Positions 1-10,547 are shown, counted from the stretch's first letter. The stretch: DNA of 64,000 bases from Jeotgalibacillus soli (GCF_000829435.1 NZ_JXRP01000019.1:124001-188000); one strand, 5' to 3'. Program-made: numbers and translations. Notes: generated by a model not told the origin, from the sequence alone.

Positions 1-406
1 GTTGTTCATCATGATTGAAATTTGATAATGATTGCACAAGCAGCGTTAACCGTCTCCAAAATAAGGTGGCTTGATCATGATACGCCCAACCTTTGAGATT
101 TGACGGGAAAATATGATTTAAAAAAAAATCATCCACCTGAATTTTTGCCGTTTCAGTTATATCATAACGATCTTTTCCTTTTTCAAGCAAATATCCTTTT
201 TCTCTCAGGCTGCTAACATTATGATCAAATCTCTCCCTTGATAGAGATGGAAATACTTGAAAAAACTCAGTAACTTCATATAGATGGGCATCCTGAATGG
301 TTTGAGACGTCTTCTTACCAGTAAGTAAATGAAATACCGCTGAATGGCTCCGATCTCCTTTAAACGCTCGAAAGCACGTAAGTAAAATGGCTTCTAAGTA
401 TGTCAT
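1..406 (-). CDS. ypbB: YpbB-like helix-turn-helix protein (partial)
   Basis: The reading frame is open from an ATG at 406 (AAAGGGG Shine-Dalgarno just upstream) to the window edge, so only about 135 N-terminal residues are present. The protein starts MTYLEAILLTCF and contains a winged-helix-like stretch (SAVFHLLTGKKTSQTIQDA, then LREKGYLLEKGKDRYDIT). In B. subtilis YpbB lies between recQ and fer, and here the gene diverges from a ferredoxin gene, which supports the name. YpbB has no established biochemical role; helix-turn-helix annotation plus linkage to recQ suggests a DNA-related function. The identification rests mainly on synteny and general resemblance. Confidence 0.7.
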   Translation of the reverse strand, partial: MTYLEAILLTCFRAFKGDRSHSAVFHLLTGKKTSQTIQDAHLYEVTEFFQVFPSLSRERFDHNVSSLREKGYLLEKGKDRYDITETAKIQVDDFFLNHIFPSNLKGWAYHDQATLFWRRLTLLVQSLSNFNHDEQ

Positions 407-640
407 CAATAAACCCCTTTACCTAATCGATCTCACTCTATTTTATCATGAATTTGTCGATCTTTGCCGGTTTTCTTTCCTATCCAGAAGGGTAAATATA
501 AAGGCAAGTAAACATAAAGGATAAGTGGGAAAAACTTTTTTTGTTGAAAATGTTAACGAAGCACTTTAGAATAGTAAGTGATACATTTCACGATGATATA
601 ATGACAACGTTTCAAATGATTTATTGACCAGGAGGGGTAA

Positions 641-892
<252 letters not shown>

Positions 893-906
893 TACTTCAC
901 TAGATG

Positions 907-946
907 CCGAGCAAAGGATTTAATAAATCCATGCTCGGTTTTTCTA
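907..946 (+). terminator. fer terminator
   Basis: A hairpin with CCGAGCA and TGCTCGG arms, plus an inner GGATTT/AAATCC stem, is followed by TTTTTCTATTTT. It ends the ferredoxin transcript. Confidence 0.9.
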
Positions 947-994
947 TTTTAAAAGCTTCATCTTTTAGTCGCTGTTTGTAAAAGCCAGTCATAC

Positions 995-1123
995 TTACAC
1001 GAATTTTTCTAGCGGAGATAGATGTTGATCGATCCTATTATAACAATGGAATTGACGAGTGCAGAAATCAACCACTTCTTTAACACGTCTACCATCACCC
1101 TTTAATTCTCTGATGCATTCCCA
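995..1123 (-). pseudogene. possible transposase C-terminal remnant
   Basis: One minus-strand frame encodes about 42 residues ending in ...YNRIDQHLSPLEKFV followed by a stop. The pattern, YN-x-R-I-x-Q-x-L then SPLEKF, resembles the extreme C-terminus of IS3-type DDE transposases (YNxxRIHxxLxYLSPxEF). An in-frame stop sits directly upstream, with no start codon or Shine-Dalgarno. If real, it is a dead fragment left between fer and rsiX, where B. subtilis carries several extra genes. The resemblance is short and could be chance. Confidence 0.35.
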
Positions 1124-1137
1124 CTAAAATAACAAGT

Positions 1138-1176
1138 AAAAATGCCGGCGAGTAAATTTCATCTCGCAGGCATTTT
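1138..1176 (-). terminator. rsiX terminator
   Basis: The arms AAAATGCC-g-GCGAG and CTCGC-a-GGCATTTT form a long stem flanked by A and T runs. It lies just beyond the rsiX stop and should end the sigX-rsiX transcript; it could work in both directions. Confidence 0.85.
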
Positions 1177-1202
1177 GGCTTTACTGGCTATTTGGTCAGC
1201 CC

Positions 1203-2471
1203 TTATTCAATGATTCCTTTATTTATCCCAATAGGAACTGCTATCGGATGAGTGAAAAGGAAGCCATCTAATGAATCAAGCCCGACATTTTCAAATTTCA
1301 CCTCTTTATATCCAAAGGATTTTGCTGTTAATAAAAGAACTTCTATTAACGGAAGAAGATCTTTTTCTCCCATAGATTCCGGGATGAGTTCTTGATCAAA
1401 TGAGATGTTTAGTAAATCTCCTGATTCTTCAAATGACGCTGTCACATCTTTTGGAATTACAGCCGAATAGCGGTCATTTGGAGATTCACGCATTGCTTCA
1501 AAGGCAGCATCAAACGTTAAAAAGGATTGATGAGAGGGTACATAATGGTACTTCCCACTTTCCATCTTCATAATATAATATCCTTTGCTCTCCAGCGATA
1601 ACTCGATTGGCTTCATTTCTTCGAACGAACCGATTTCGGCCGGTAAACCATCTCGATTGATCACGTTAATTTTTTCATATCCACTATTCATAAACGATTC
1701 TTTGAGTACCTCTTGAAAAATTAATTCTGCAGAGGAAGATTGACCATACAGCTCTTCATTTTCAACTGTAAAAAAAATGGTCTCTCCCCTAGCACTAAAA
1801 TTCCCGGTCATTGGATGATACGATACTAATCCCATTCCTTCTTCATCGATCCTGTCAGCCCACTCATTATATAGCGTAGCAGCATCTTGACCTTCATCCC
1901 TTACAGGCAGCTTAAAAGTAAATGAAATAACAATTCCATCTTTTGTAACTAAGCCAACGGTTAAATTAGCCATACCATTCAGCTCATTTGCATAAAGCGC
2001 TTTTCCTATCGGTACTTCAGGTTGCTGCATCATGGAATATGTGGAGTCATCATTATTTTCAATTGATCTTTCCATTTGAATGCTTGCTTCATCTGTGCTC
2101 TGAGTGGATTTTTCGGATAGGTTCTCAGAGAAGCTATCTGCAATCTCATAATCTGCTGCGTTTTTATCTTGATTATTTGAACGGTCTTCACCGGTAAAAT
2201 TACTATACTGCTCAGATCCTGACTCTTTGCTTACATCTGATAATTGAACATTCTCATTAAGATTGAAGAAAGAGGGAATTACGAGAAATAAGAACAGCAG
2301 TGTGGCTAAACCTGCCAAAACAGATGCCCATATGCGCTGATTGGACCTGGTTCTATCTGAACGCTTTCGAATCGAATTATATACATCTTCTGCTCTCGTT
2401 TCACTTTTAATCGAAGGCAGCTTTCTTAATAGGTTCTCTATTTCTTCATCGCTCCAAATTGATTTTTTCAC
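1203..2471 (-). CDS. rsiX: anti-sigma X factor RsiX
   Basis: A single-pass membrane anti-sigma factor that would hold SigX inactive. The N-terminal ~45 residues are cytoplasmic (SIWSDEEIENLLRKLPSIK). A strongly hydrophobic segment (ASVLAGLATLLFLFLVIPSF) follows, then a Ser/Asn/Glu-rich linker and a large extracytoplasmic domain of about 330 residues. I place the start at GTG 2471, preceded by GGAAGGAGGG; the longer frame from TTG 2495 overlaps this Shine-Dalgarno. That gives 422 residues, longer than the roughly 370 of the B. subtilis protein as I recall it. The gene overlaps the 3' end of sigX by 26 bases, the coupling expected for a sigma/anti-sigma pair. Confidence 0.88.
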   Translation of the reverse strand: MKKSIWSDEEIENLLRKLPSIKSETRAEDVYNSIRKRSDRTRSNQRIWASVLAGLATLLFLFLVIPSFFNLNENVQLSDVSKESGSEQYSNFTGEDRSNNQDKNAADYEIADSFSENLSEKSTQSTDEASIQMERSIENNDDSTYSMMQQPEVPIGKALYANELNGMANLTVGLVTKDGIVISFTFKLPVRDEGQDAATLYNEWADRIDEEGMGLVSYHPMTGNFSARGETIFFTVENEELYGQSSSAELIFQEVLKESFMNSGYEKINVINRDGLPAEIGSFEEMKPIELSLESKGYYIMKMESGKYHYVPSHQSFLTFDAAFEAMRESPNDRYSAVIPKDVTASFEESGDLLNISFDQELIPESMGEKDLLPLIEVLLLTAKSFGYKEVKFENVGLDSLDGFLFTHPIAVPIGINKGIIE

Positions 2472-2997
2472 CCTTTTCTCCCTCCTTCCTTTCAACTTCA
2501 GACATTTTATCTCGCAGTACTTTTATAGCCCTGTGCTGTGTTGTTTTTACTTTTCCTTCTGTCCACCCAAGTACTTCCGCTGTCTCGGCTATACTTAGCT
2601 CTTGTATATAACGCATTATTACAACTAATCGTTGATCGGTTGTACAGCTGTCCATACATTCATAAAGCCTTCTAATTTCTTCTTTTTGCTCAACAATTTC
2701 CTGAAGAGGTGGGCTTGGAGCAGAAATTTCACTTTTCGACCAGTCAAAATGTTCTAGAATGCGCTTTTTTAAAGTAGATTGTTTTCTAAAATGATCGATC
2801 GCAACATTTTTTGCAATCGAAAAAAGCCAAGTTTTCTCTGAGCTTTTCCCTTGAAAGCTTTTATATGACTTCAATACTCGAATAAATACCTCTTGCATAA
2901 GATCCTCTGCCGTATCACGATCTCTCACTAAATAGATCAAAAACTGAAAAATGTCCTGCTGATAGTCCTTATATAATCGTTGAAACACGGAGTTCAT
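2446..2997 (-). CDS. sigX: ECF RNA polymerase sigma factor SigX
   Basis: An ECF-family sigma factor with region 2 (FLIYLVRDRDTAEDLMQEVF, then KTWLFSIAKNVAIDHFRKQ) and a region 4 helix-turn-helix (ELSIAETAEVLGWTEGKVKTTQHRA). In B. subtilis SigX controls cell-envelope charge and cationic peptide resistance genes. The start is set at ATG 2997 (codon 8 of the longest frame), which has GGGGAGGAAAG correctly spaced, giving 183 residues. An ECF promoter directly upstream indicates autoregulation. It overlaps rsiX and neighbours resE, as in B. subtilis. Confidence 0.93.
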   Translation of the reverse strand: MNSVFQRLYKDYQQDIFQFLIYLVRDRDTAEDLMQEVFIRVLKSYKSFQGKSSEKTWLFSIAKNVAIDHFRKQSTLKKRILEHFDWSKSEISAPSPPLQEIVEQKEEIRRLYECMDSCTTDQRLVVIMRYIQELSIAETAEVLGWTEGKVKTTQHRAIKVLRDKMSEVERKEGEKGEKINLER

Positions 2998-3023
2998 CAC
3001 TCTTTCCTCCCCGTTCACTCTAT

Positions 3024-3053
3024 TTGTCGTATTATTCTTTAAAAAGTTTCACA
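3024..3053 (-). promoter_or_regulatory. ECF (SigX-type) autoregulatory promoter
   Basis: On the minus strand a GAAAC -35 core (3046-3050) and a CGAC -10 (3026-3029) are separated by 16 bases, close to the ECF consensus TGTAAC-N16/17-CGWC. It lies about 30 bases upstream of the sigX start, so sigX probably transcribes itself. Confidence 0.75.
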
Positions 3054-3181
3054 TACATCCAACTATATCTCTTCTCTAAATAAAATGGAAGATACTTCAG
3101 ATTTTCTATTTGTCGATTAACGTTTTTTAAATAAATCTTAGTCAATGGTTTTAGAAATAAGAGTATTTATATAATGATAAG

Positions 3182-3342
3182 GCTATGTTAAAGATCATTA
3201 TTGATTTTTGCACGATGTTGATTGGAGCGTAAGGCGTAAGACGCTTGCTTAGATAAGCGATTCAAAGGGAAAGCCCACCGAGGAGCGACGGACCGCCCGC
3301 GGAAAGCGAATGCCTGCGTGCTGCAATCAACAGGCAGGTTTA
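3182..3342. repeat. dispersed intergenic repeat, family A copy 1
   Basis: A non-coding element that shares extended, gapped similarity with the reverse complement of 31886-32023. Shared blocks include CTATGTT(T)AAGRTCATTRTTGA, ATGTTGATTGGA, GCGATTCAAAGGGA and AATCAACAGGCA. Imperfect terminal complementarity (TGTTGATTGG versus CAATCAACAG) allows the core to fold. No ORF is plausible. Such GC-richer elements are common between Bacillaceae genes. The rest of the 3054-3458 gap holds only AT-rich sequence and a terminator. Confidence 0.75.
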
Positions 3343-3358
3343 GCAGAACTAATCATAA

Positions 3359-3386
3359 AAAACCAACTCTGTATAGAGTTGGTTTT
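3359..3386 (-). terminator. resE terminator
   Basis: A perfect 12-bp stem (AAAACCAACTCT / AGAGTTGGTTTT) with a GTAT loop lies downstream of resE. A and T runs on both sides allow bidirectional action. Confidence 0.9.
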
Positions 3387-3458
3387 CTTATGATAACATC
3401 ATTTGAATTTATCATGATTTTTTAGCTTTATTTAAAGAGTTTATTAATATAAATTATC

Positions 3459-5225
3459 CTATGGTAAATAAAAGCGGAAAGTAGTTCCTTTGTTGAGTTC
3501 ACTTCCTGCCTTGATCGAACCATGATGAGCTTCAACCAGGTTTTTTACTATCGCGAGACCAAGACCTGTACCTGCTCTACCTCTTGTTCTTGCTTTATCG
3601 GCTTTATAAAATCTTTCAAAAATAAAGGGCAAATCTTCTTCTGGAATACCAATGCCTGAATCAATAACCTCCAAACATAAGCCTTCAGCAGTTTCAGATA
3701 TGACCACCTCTACCTTATCTCCATCGTACGTGTGGCGGAGTGCGTTGTCGACTAAATTCGTGATCACCTGTTCAATTCGGTCCGGATCGAATTTCCATTC
3801 CATCTCGCGGGGAATATGCGACACAACTGCCAACTCAACATTTTTCTCCCTCGCAACGCCTTGGAATTTATGCACAATTCTTTCTATGAATGAATACACG
3901 GGTGTATCATCCATTTGGAGTGTGATGTGGCCAGCTTCCATACGGGCAAGATCTAATAGCTCGTTCACAAGTCGTCCCATTCGAAGAGATTCATCATAGA
4001 TAATTCGCGCAATTTCCCTTTTTTCCTCTTCACTCTGGGCGATGTCATCAACAATCGCCTCGCTATAGCCTTGCAGCATTGAGATGGGTGTCCTGAGTTC
4101 ATGTGATACATTGGCGATAAAATCCTTACGCAGCTTGTCAAGACGGCGTTCTTCTGTCATATCCCGTATGACAGCCACCGCCCCGCGCACCGCTTTATCG
4201 CTCGACAAGGGACTAATAATGGTCACAAATGTCCTACCTTGAACAATAATTTCACCACTCTGCTCCTCTTCTGTTTCCATTACTAAGTTCAATAATTCTT
4301 TAAAAGTTGTCGGAATAGCTTCTTTTGGTGACTTGTCCTGGTCAAGATACCAATACTGGAGAAATCGTTCGGCAGGGGGATTGGTAATTAATATGGTCTG
4401 ATCACGATTAAATGTGATAACACCATCTGCCATAGAGCTTAAAATACTAGAAAGCTGTTCTTTTTCCTGACTTAATGCATCTAGATGATGCTTGAGCTGT
4501 CTTCCCATTTGATTAAATGCTGTTGCAAGCTCTCCAATCTCATCTTGTGTTAAAATTGGAACTTTTGTATCAAATTTTCCTCTTGCTACTTCAAATGCTC
4601 CCTCTCTCATTTTTCTAAGTGGAGCCGTAATTCTTGTAGATAAGAAAAATGCGAAAATTGTGGTTAAGATAATCGCAATTCCAGCAGCAAGAACGATAAT
4701 TCTTGTTGTTTGTTCTGTTGTCTTTTGAATTGCCTCAAGGGATTGGTAAATAAACACCGCTCCCTGTTCCTCTGAAGATGGTTCGATCGGGACACCAATA
4801 ACTTTCACATTATCATAACGATTAGACGTCATATCATTTTCAAGAGACAGTTCTTTTTTCACAACATTATTTTCCCTCAAAACAGATGTAAACATTGGAT
4901 CATTTAAGATGCGATTATAGAGGCTCTGATTGGATGGCAATGATGAACCGGAAAAATACGTACCTTCTTCGCCAAATACGATGATTGCATAAACTGGTTC
5001 GTCAACTATCTCTTTCACAATTTGCAAGCTTAAATCTCTATCTGGGTAGCTTTCAATAATTCTTGCGATTTTTTCAGCTTCATAGGTCAGCGATTCTTCT
5101 ACTTCTTCGACATGATAGTTTTGGAAAAATTCCAATAATAGTATGGTTAAAATAAATAGCACAAAGGAGACAAGCAGCAGAATAGTGATCCACAGCTTGC
5201 CTACAACACTACGCCATATCCTCAT
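3459..5225 (-). CDS. resE: sensor histidine kinase ResE
   Basis: Membrane sensor kinase of the ResDE two-component system, which in B. subtilis activates respiratory, cytochrome and nitrate/nitrite genes under oxygen limitation or nitric oxide. Of 588 residues, TM1 is about 9-32, an extracytoplasmic loop 33-173, TM2 about 174-197, HAMP 198-250, a PAS-like domain about 255-350, and HisKA has the phospho-accepting H375 in VSHELRTP. The ATPase domain has an N box (NLVDNALRH, ~490), G1 (DSGIGIP, ~522) and G2 (GTGLGLAIV, ~552). The start ATG overlaps the resD stop (ATGA), so translation is coupled. Length and motifs are intact. Confidence 0.96.
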   Translation of the reverse strand: MRIWRSVVGKLWITILLLVSFVLFILTILLLEFFQNYHVEEVEESLTYEAEKIARIIESYPDRDLSLQIVKEIVDEPVYAIIVFGEEGTYFSGSSLPSNQSLYNRILNDPMFTSVLRENNVVKKELSLENDMTSNRYDNVKVIGVPIEPSSEEQGAVFIYQSLEAIQKTTEQTTRIIVLAAGIAIILTTIFAFFLSTRITAPLRKMREGAFEVARGKFDTKVPILTQDEIGELATAFNQMGRQLKHHLDALSQEKEQLSSILSSMADGVITFNRDQTILITNPPAERFLQYWYLDQDKSPKEAIPTTFKELLNLVMETEEEQSGEIIVQGRTFVTIISPLSSDKAVRGAVAVIRDMTEERRLDKLRKDFIANVSHELRTPISMLQGYSEAIVDDIAQSEEEKREIARIIYDESLRMGRLVNELLDLARMEAGHITLQMDDTPVYSFIERIVHKFQGVAREKNVELAVVSHIPREMEWKFDPDRIEQVITNLVDNALRHTYDGDKVEVVISETAEGLCLEVIDSGIGIPEEDLPFIFERFYKADKARTRGRAGTGLGLAIVKNLVEAHHGSIKAGSELNKGTTFRFYLP

Positions 5226-5938
5226 TCATCTAATACCTCGAATTTGTAACCAACTCCCCAAACCGTTACAATCATTTTACCAGCTTGTTCAGAAACACGA
5301 TTCAACTTTTCACGGAGTCGTTTAACATGTGTATCTACCGTTCTTAAATCACCAAAAAATTCGTAATGCCAAACTTCTTTTAGTAATTGTTCGCGGTCGT
5401 ATACTTTATCCGGACTTTTTGCCAAAAAAAGCAGCAGCTCGTATTCTTTAGGCGTTAATGTTACCTCATGACCATCGGCAGTTACTCTGTGCGCGTCATT
5501 GTCAATTACTAAGTGAGGGTATACGATCATATCCTTTGCTTTTGTATCTGTTTGTATATAATTTGTTTTAGATGATCGTCTTAATAGCGCTTTCACCCGC
5601 AGCACAACCTCGCGTGGACTGAATGGTTTGACTATATAATCATCCGTTCCTACTTCAAATCCTTGTACCCTATTGGATTCTTCACCTTTCGCCGTTAACA
5701 TTATGACAGGTGTCGCTTTAACTTCACGTAGTTCTTTACACACTTCAATCCCATCTTTACCCGGCATCATTAAATCGAGCAAAATACAATCAAAATCCTC
5801 TTCGATTGCCATTTCGAGTGCTTGATCACCATCTTCTGCTTCTTTTACGGAATAACCTTCTCGTTCTAAGTACATTCTTAACAGTCGGCGAATTCTTTCT
5901 TCATCATCCACTACCAATATATATTCTGTTTCATTCAT
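5222..5938 (-). CDS. resD: response regulator ResD
   Basis: An OmpR/PhoB-type response regulator of 238 residues. The receiver domain has the acidic pocket DDEE (11-14), phospho-acceptor D55 in LLDLMMPG and the conserved Lys in LTAKGEE. The C-terminal winged helix ends [10 protein letters not shown]. Phosphorylated by ResE, it should activate resABC, ctaA and other respiratory genes. It is separated from resC by about 100 bases containing a hairpin, so resDE probably has its own promoter as well as read-through from resABC. Confidence 0.96.
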   Translation of the reverse strand: MNETEYILVVDDEERIRRLLRMYLEREGYSVKEAEDGDQALEMAIEEDFDCILLDLMMPGKDGIEVCKELREVKATPVIMLTAKGEESNRVQGFEVGTDDYIVKPFSPREVVLRVKALLRRSSKTNYIQTDTKAKDMIVYPHLVIDNDAHRVTADGHEVTLTPKEYELLLFLAKSPDKVYDREQLLKEVWHYEFFGDLRTVDTHVKRLREKLNRVSEQAGKMIVTVWGVGYKFEVLDE

Positions 5939-5992
5939 TTTTGCGTTTCCTCCTTAGACGTTTAAGCATGGTATGATCACAAAATTATGATT

Positions 5993-6024
5993 ATTGAAAA
6001 CAAGCCCCCACATAACGTGAGGGC
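5993..6024 (-). terminator. hairpin between resC and resD
   Basis: Minus-strand stem GCCCTCAC / GTGGGGGC with a GTTAT loop is followed by TTGTTTTC. It would partly terminate resABC transcripts before resDE, consistent with different expression of the two halves. Confidence 0.65.
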
Positions 6025-6040
6025 AATTATAGTGTGTTGA

Positions 6041-7231
6041 TTAAGCGTAAGAGTGCAAACCTGCAATAATTAGATTGACAGCAACCAGATTAAACATAAT
6101 AATAACAAAACCAATTACAGCCAGCCAAGCAGAGCGATTTCCTTCCCAGCCGCGTGTCAGTCTAAGATGTAAAAAGGCCGCGTAAAATAACCACGTGATT
6201 AGCGCCCATACTTCTTTTGGATCCCATCCCCAGAAACGAGTCCATGCGATCTGTGCCCAAATCATTGCAAAGACCAGCCCACCAAGTGTAAAAACTGGAA
6301 AACCAATCAACACGGAGCGGTATCCGACTTCATCCATTAAATTCAAGTTCACTCTTTTAACAAGCGGCTGCAGCAGAGCTGAAACGCTTTTACGTGAAAT
6401 TAAACGAGTAAGCAGGTATAGAACGGTTCCCACAATGAATGACCAGATAACTGTATTCAGCCTTGAAGCATTCACAATAGCTGGCATCTCTATAGAAGAA
6501 GCAAAGGCCCCTTCTGTCAGGAGTTCACCTTGATTTGGTGTAACCAGTGCAGGCATTCCATACTGTGCCACTTCCTGCTGCTCTTCAGTATTTACGTATG
6601 TAAACTCTGTTTGATAGCCTGCCAGCTGAAAGGTTGTTGATGATGCAACGAAGCCAACTACAATGACTAGACCATAAAGAACTGCTTCAAGCCAAAAAGT
6701 TTGTTTCCCTTTTTTTGTTAAGTCTACATCTTTAAGAAGATAGATTAACCCTGCAACAAAACTAATGGCTAAAATGGCTTCACCAGCAGCAACTGTTGAT
6801 ACATGAATGGCAAGCCAATCACTTTGCAGTGCTGGAATAAGCGGGCTAATATCCCGTGGAAACATACTTGAATAGGCAATAATCAATAATGCAATTGGAA
6901 GTGCAAAGACACCCAATACATGTACACGGTAAATAAAATAAATTATGATAAACGCTGCAATAAGCATCATCCCGAAAAAGGTAATAAATTCGAAGAGGTT
7001 GCTTAAAGGTGCATGTCCAGCTGCCATCCATCTAGTAATAAAATAACCTAGCTGTGATATAAAACCTATAATTGTTATTGTAATGGCAATTGTTGCCCAT
7101 CTATTCTTCCCAACTTGTTGCTCTCTTGTTTTTTTGGATTTTATTGATCCTGCAAAAAATGCGGTCGCAATTAAATACATCACAAAGGCAACGTAAAGCA
7201 ATGTGCTGCTAATGCTTGCTAGTTGTGTCAA
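6041..7231 (-). CDS. resC: cytochrome c biogenesis protein ResC (CcsA family)
   Basis: A polytopic membrane protein of the System II cytochrome c maturation complex; with ResB it delivers heme across the membrane and attaches it to apocytochrome c. The protein is almost wholly hydrophobic (about 8-9 segments). The C-terminal half carries the tryptophan-rich heme-handling signature around [21 protein letters not shown], with conserved His in [10 protein letters not shown] choose TTG 7231 as the start because GGGGAGGAG sits six bases upstream; the GTG at 7255 has no such site. The 396-residue protein overlaps resB by 23 bases. Confidence 0.93.
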   Translation of the reverse strand: MTQLASISSTLLYVAFVMYLIATAFFAGSIKSKKTREQQVGKNRWATIAITITIIGFISQLGYFITRWMAAGHAPLSNLFEFITFFGMMLIAAFIIIYFIYRVHVLGVFALPIALLIIAYSSMFPRDISPLIPALQSDWLAIHVSTVAAGEAILAISFVAGLIYLLKDVDLTKKGKQTFWLEAVLYGLVIVVGFVASSTTFQLAGYQTEFTYVNTEEQQEVAQYGMPALVTPNQGELLTEGAFASSIEMPAIVNASRLNTVIWSFIVGTVLYLLTRLISRKSVSALLQPLVKRVNLNLMDEVGYRSVLIGFPVFTLGGLVFAMIWAQIAWTRFWGWDPKEVWALITWLFYAAFLHLRLTRGWEGNRSAWLAVIGFVIIMFNLVAVNLIIAGLHSYA

Positions 7232-8894
7232 GACTATTCTCCTCCCCTGCCTCACGAGCTTTTATGTTGTTATCCTCAATCTCTTGTTGATCTGTAATTT
7301 CTTTCAATCCAGTACCTTTAAATGCATGAGCTACATCCTTTTTTATACCAAACCAGTTTTTATTTGTATGACCAGCAGCCAATAACCTGCCGTCATCTGT
7401 TACTTTAACCCATAGACGACGATGGTTCCAGTATGCACCTTGAACAACGCCGATCATAAAAATTGCGCCTCCTAAACCTAAAATCCAAAGGGTCAAGTCT
7501 TTTCTAACGGTTAAACCAGAAACATTTCTGGTCTCAATGCCTGCAAAGTTAAGTTTGTATTCGTTTTCTCCGAGCGGTTCAAGGTTTTCTTGAATGGCAA
7601 TAAACGCCACTTCACCCTCAGGCTTTTCAGGTGAAAATAACTTAAACAGGAAAGCAGGATTATTCGGTACAGGAGATTGGCTTTGAGGTTCCCCGTTTTC
7701 AAATCCTGTGAAATCAGCATAATAACCCATCAACTCCGCACGGAAGCCTTCGTTTAGCTCATAAACGTTTTGCGGTTCAAAGAGGTCTACTGTGAGCGAG
7801 CCAACATTTTCTTCCGTCTCTTTGTTCGTCATATTAAAAGACATAGAACGAAATTCATCCAGTTTGTAATTAACTTGATAAATCGCGAAATGATCAAACT
7901 TTAAAGGTTCGTTTACTTGAATAGCTTTTTGCTGTACAAGCTCCAGCTCGCGTTGATCACCAGCAATCCCTTCTTCTTCTCTTTTATAAAGCATCGCATC
8001 TGTCTGGAAATTTTTTACGATAGATCCAACTCGATCAATTGCTGCGTTAAAAACCTCTGGATCTTCGTCGGCATCATAGAATTCAACAACGAACTTTTCG
8101 CTTTCCAAAAAATACTCCTGGTCAGTGCCCGGGATTGCCACCGTATCACCTTCGCGTATCCAAAGCGTCTCATCTACGTACATGCCTGGAACAAACCTTA
8201 GCATAGCTCCGATTAAAAAGATGATTAGACCTGTATGATTCACGTATGGACCCCATCTGGCGAAACGTCCTTTTTCTGCTAATAGATGCCTATCAATCTC
8301 TTTTACATTATAGCGCTTTTCTTTTAGCTGCTTCTTAATCGCAGCCATGGCTGCATCTGGGTCCTCTACCTTTTGTTCTGTATATAAGCGCTGCCTTTTC
8401 ATAAATGATTCGTGCCGATTCACTCTCTGATTCTTTAACGCTTTATATAGAGGGACTACCCTGTCCAAGCTTGCAATAATAATAGAAATACCAATCGCAG
8501 CGATTAGCAGCATATACCACCAAGAATTGTAAAGATCATGAAAGCCTAGCACATAATACACTTTACCAAACCACCCGTAATGTTCTTCATAGTATTGCTC
8601 GGGTGGAATTAGCGGTGGAATAAAAAGCACTTGGGGAAGAATCGTTCCAAGTGATGATACAATTAGTGTAATTACAATTAACCATACTCCCACTTTAACC
8701 GAGGAAAAGAAATTCCATACTTTGTCGACGACTGAAGCATTATAGGTTTGTGATCGCCTTGCCGTTCCTTCATAACGCATGACATCACTTGTTTTTTTGT
8801 TATCAGCTGCTGTAGTGAGCGCACGGCCACAAGCGTTGCAAAGCTCTGTACCTTCAGGATTTACATGGCCGCATTCACATTTTATTTCCTTCAT
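7209..8894 (-). CDS. resB: cytochrome c biogenesis protein ResB (Ccs1 family)
   Basis: Partner of ResC in System II heme delivery. The 561-residue protein begins with a short zinc-ribbon-like element ([18 protein letters not shown]), unusual for a membrane protein but seen in Bacillus ResB. There are three N-terminal membrane segments (~78-100, ~136-155, ~225-245), a large extracytoplasmic domain, and a final membrane segment near 455-475 followed by a cytoplasmic tail. It lies between resA and resC in the expected order. Its stop overlaps the resC start. Confidence 0.95.
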   Translation of the reverse strand: MKEIKCECGHVNPEGTELCNACGRALTTAADNKKTSDVMRYEGTARRSQTYNASVVDKVWNFFSSVKVGVWLIVITLIVSSLGTILPQVLFIPPLIPPEQYYEEHYGWFGKVYYVLGFHDLYNSWWYMLLIAAIGISIIIASLDRVVPLYKALKNQRVNRHESFMKRQRLYTEQKVEDPDAAMAAIKKQLKEKRYNVKEIDRHLLAEKGRFARWGPYVNHTGLIIFLIGAMLRFVPGMYVDETLWIREGDTVAIPGTDQEYFLESEKFVVEFYDADEDPEVFNAAIDRVGSIVKNFQTDAMLYKREEEGIAGDQRELELVQQKAIQVNEPLKFDHFAIYQVNYKLDEFRSMSFNMTNKETEENVGSLTVDLFEPQNVYELNEGFRAELMGYYADFTGFENGEPQSQSPVPNNPAFLFKLFSPEKPEGEVAFIAIQENLEPLGENEYKLNFAGIETRNVSGLTVRKDLTLWILGLGGAIFMIGVVQGAYWNHRRLWVKVTDDGRLLAAGHTNKNWFGIKKDVAHAFKGTGLKEITDQQEIEDNNIKAREAGEENSLDTTSKH

Positions 8895-8911
8895 GCAAAA
8901 GACCCCTTAAT

Positions 8912-9445
8912 TTATGGTTTGATCATGTCCATGTAAGAAACGATATCTTCCTCGGACATCTCTCCTGTAATAACTTTGACTATTTCACCCTCTGGATTTA
9001 TGAGTAATGTTGTTGGAAGCGGACCAATTGTATACGCATTTTGGACGTCTTTTTGTGTATCAATCACAACCGGAAATGATAAATTATACTGTTCTGCAAA
9101 ATTACGTACCTGATAATCGGATTCTCCAACATTTACCGCGATGGTTTGAACACCTTGGTCTTTAAATACATCATATTGGTTTTCCATGTAGGGCATTTCC
9201 TTTTCACAAGGTTTACACCATGTTCCCCAAAAATTCAAAAACACACCTTGTCCTTCGTAATCCGATAATCGATGGGTTTCTCCATTTAAATCGGTTAGGG
9301 CAAAATCAGGCGCATGATCTCCAGCCTTTACGAGATAACGTTCATCCCCTGCAAGCGTAGAGTAGAGCGTGTATACTACAGCTGCAATCAAGACAGCTAG
9401 GATCGAGACCCGCATTATAAGTCGCCTTTTTTTGCGATCGCTCAT
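8912..9445 (-). CDS. resA: membrane-anchored thiol-disulfide oxidoreductase ResA
   Basis: An extracytoplasmic thioredoxin-fold protein that reduces the CXXCH cysteines of apocytochrome c before heme attachment. Of 177 residues, about 10-30 are the membrane anchor. The active site is C77-K-P-C80 within NFWGTWCKPCEKEMP; B. subtilis has CEPC as I recall, so the central residue differs. First gene of the resABC group, 18 bases from resB, with a promoter upstream. Confidence 0.95.
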   Translation of the reverse strand: MSDRKKRRLIMRVSILAVLIAAVVYTLYSTLAGDERYLVKAGDHAPDFALTDLNGETHRLSDYEGQGVFLNFWGTWCKPCEKEMPYMENQYDVFKDQGVQTIAVNVGESDYQVRNFAEQYNLSFPVVIDTQKDVQNAYTIGPLPTTLLINPEGEIVKVITGEMSEEDIVSYMDMIKP

Positions 9446-9503
9446 CTTGATGATCCTCCTTTACGGTTTGTGCTACTTTTTCGTCATGCAAACATTCATT
9501 GTC

Positions 9504-9533
9504 ATTATAGCATTTACTTGAAGAAATCAGTCG
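9504..9533 (-). promoter_or_regulatory. probable resA promoter
   Basis: A perfect TATAAT -10 (ATTATA on the plus strand at 9504-9509) lies about 60 bases upstream of resA. There is no good -35 at 16-18 bases. A strong -10 with a weak -35 fits an activator-dependent promoter, as expected for ResD control (inference). Confidence 0.5.
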
Positions 9534-9554
9534 CTAGTATATGAATGAACTGTG

Positions 9555-9590
9555 AAAACTACAATCTTTGTATAAGATTGTAGTTTTTTG
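9555..9590 (-). terminator. rluB terminator
   Basis: A perfect 14-bp stem (AAAACTACAATCTT / AAGATTGTAGTTTT) with a TGTAT loop and flanking T run lies between rluB and resA. It separates rluB from the res operon. Confidence 0.9.
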
Positions 9591-9607
9591 TAGGCTTGCT
9601 ATTCAAT

Positions 9608-10336
9608 TTATTTTGTTCCGCTCTCAGCCAAAGCTCGAAGCTGTTTTACTTCATGAGGAGTCAGCTCTCTCGCATCACCAGCATTTAATCCTGCCAGATT
9701 CAAAAAGGCATATCGCTCTCTTTTTAGTTTTTGCACAGGATGCCCAATGGCGTCAAACATTCTGCGAACTTGTCGGTTACGCCCTTCATGAATGGTTATT
9801 TCTATAATTGTTTTATCTTTTTTCTTATCAGCTGACAGCACTTTAGCATTCGCAGGAGCCGTCATTCCATCCTCAAGCTTAATGCCTCTCTCAAGCTTTC
9901 TTAGTGACTCTCTTGATACAAGCCCCTTCACCCTGGCAACATACGTTTTGTGAATTTCATATTTTGGATGCGTAAGCAAATGGGCAAACTCCCCATCATT
10001 TGTAAGAAGAAGCAAACCGGATGTATCATAGTCTAAGCGCCCTACAGGGTAGATTCTTTCCTGAACATGCGGGAAAAAGTCAGTTACTACTTTACGCTTC
10101 TTATCGTCGTTAACTGCCGATATAATGCCTGTTGGCTTATAAAGGAGAAAGTACACTCTATTTTCTCTTTCTATCTTGATTCCTTCAACCTCTATTTTAT
10201 CTGAAGGCCCTACTTTCACGCCCAGTTCCTTGATGACGGTACCATTTACTTTCACTTTGCCTGCTTGAATAAGTTCTTCTGCTTTTCTGCGTGATGCGAC
10301 ACCAGCATGTGCGATCACTTTTTGTAAACGTTCCAT
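9608..10336 (-). CDS. rluB: 23S rRNA pseudouridine synthase RluB
   Basis: An RsuA-family pseudouridine synthase modifying 23S rRNA. It has an N-terminal S4 RNA-binding domain (MERLQKVIAHAGVASRRKAEELI) and the catalytic motif GRLDYDTSGLLLLTNDG with the nucleophilic Asp. The C-terminal signature is HEGRNRQVRRMF. Start at ATG 10336 (codon 6 of the longest frame) is preceded by GAGGTG and matches the usual MERLQKVIAHAG start, giving 242 residues. In B. subtilis it follows spmB on the same strand; here scpA-spmB lies inverted beside it. Confidence 0.93.
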   Translation of the reverse strand: MERLQKVIAHAGVASRRKAEELIQAGKVKVNGTVIKELGVKVGPSDKIEVEGIKIERENRVYFLLYKPTGIISAVNDDKKRKVVTDFFPHVQERIYPVGRLDYDTSGLLLLTNDGEFAHLLTHPKYEIHKTYVARVKGLVSRESLRKLERGIKLEDGMTAPANAKVLSADKKKDKTIIEITIHEGRNRQVRRMFDAIGHPVQKLKRERYAFLNLAGLNAGDARELTPHEVKQLRALAESGTK

Positions 10337-10547
10337 TTCATTGCACCTCATTTTAAGAGTTGTCTATCCTTAGTGAATTATGGCACAATCCATTGGAAAA
10401 GCAAACAAAAGATGACAAGAAAAAGTCAACGATCCCTTATATGGTGACGTTTTTTCATAATATTTGGTGAAGAAAAAGCTATTGGAAGTCACAAATAAAT
10501 ACTCTATACTAAAAGATAGCAATGCGAGAAGGATAATGGTGATACAT

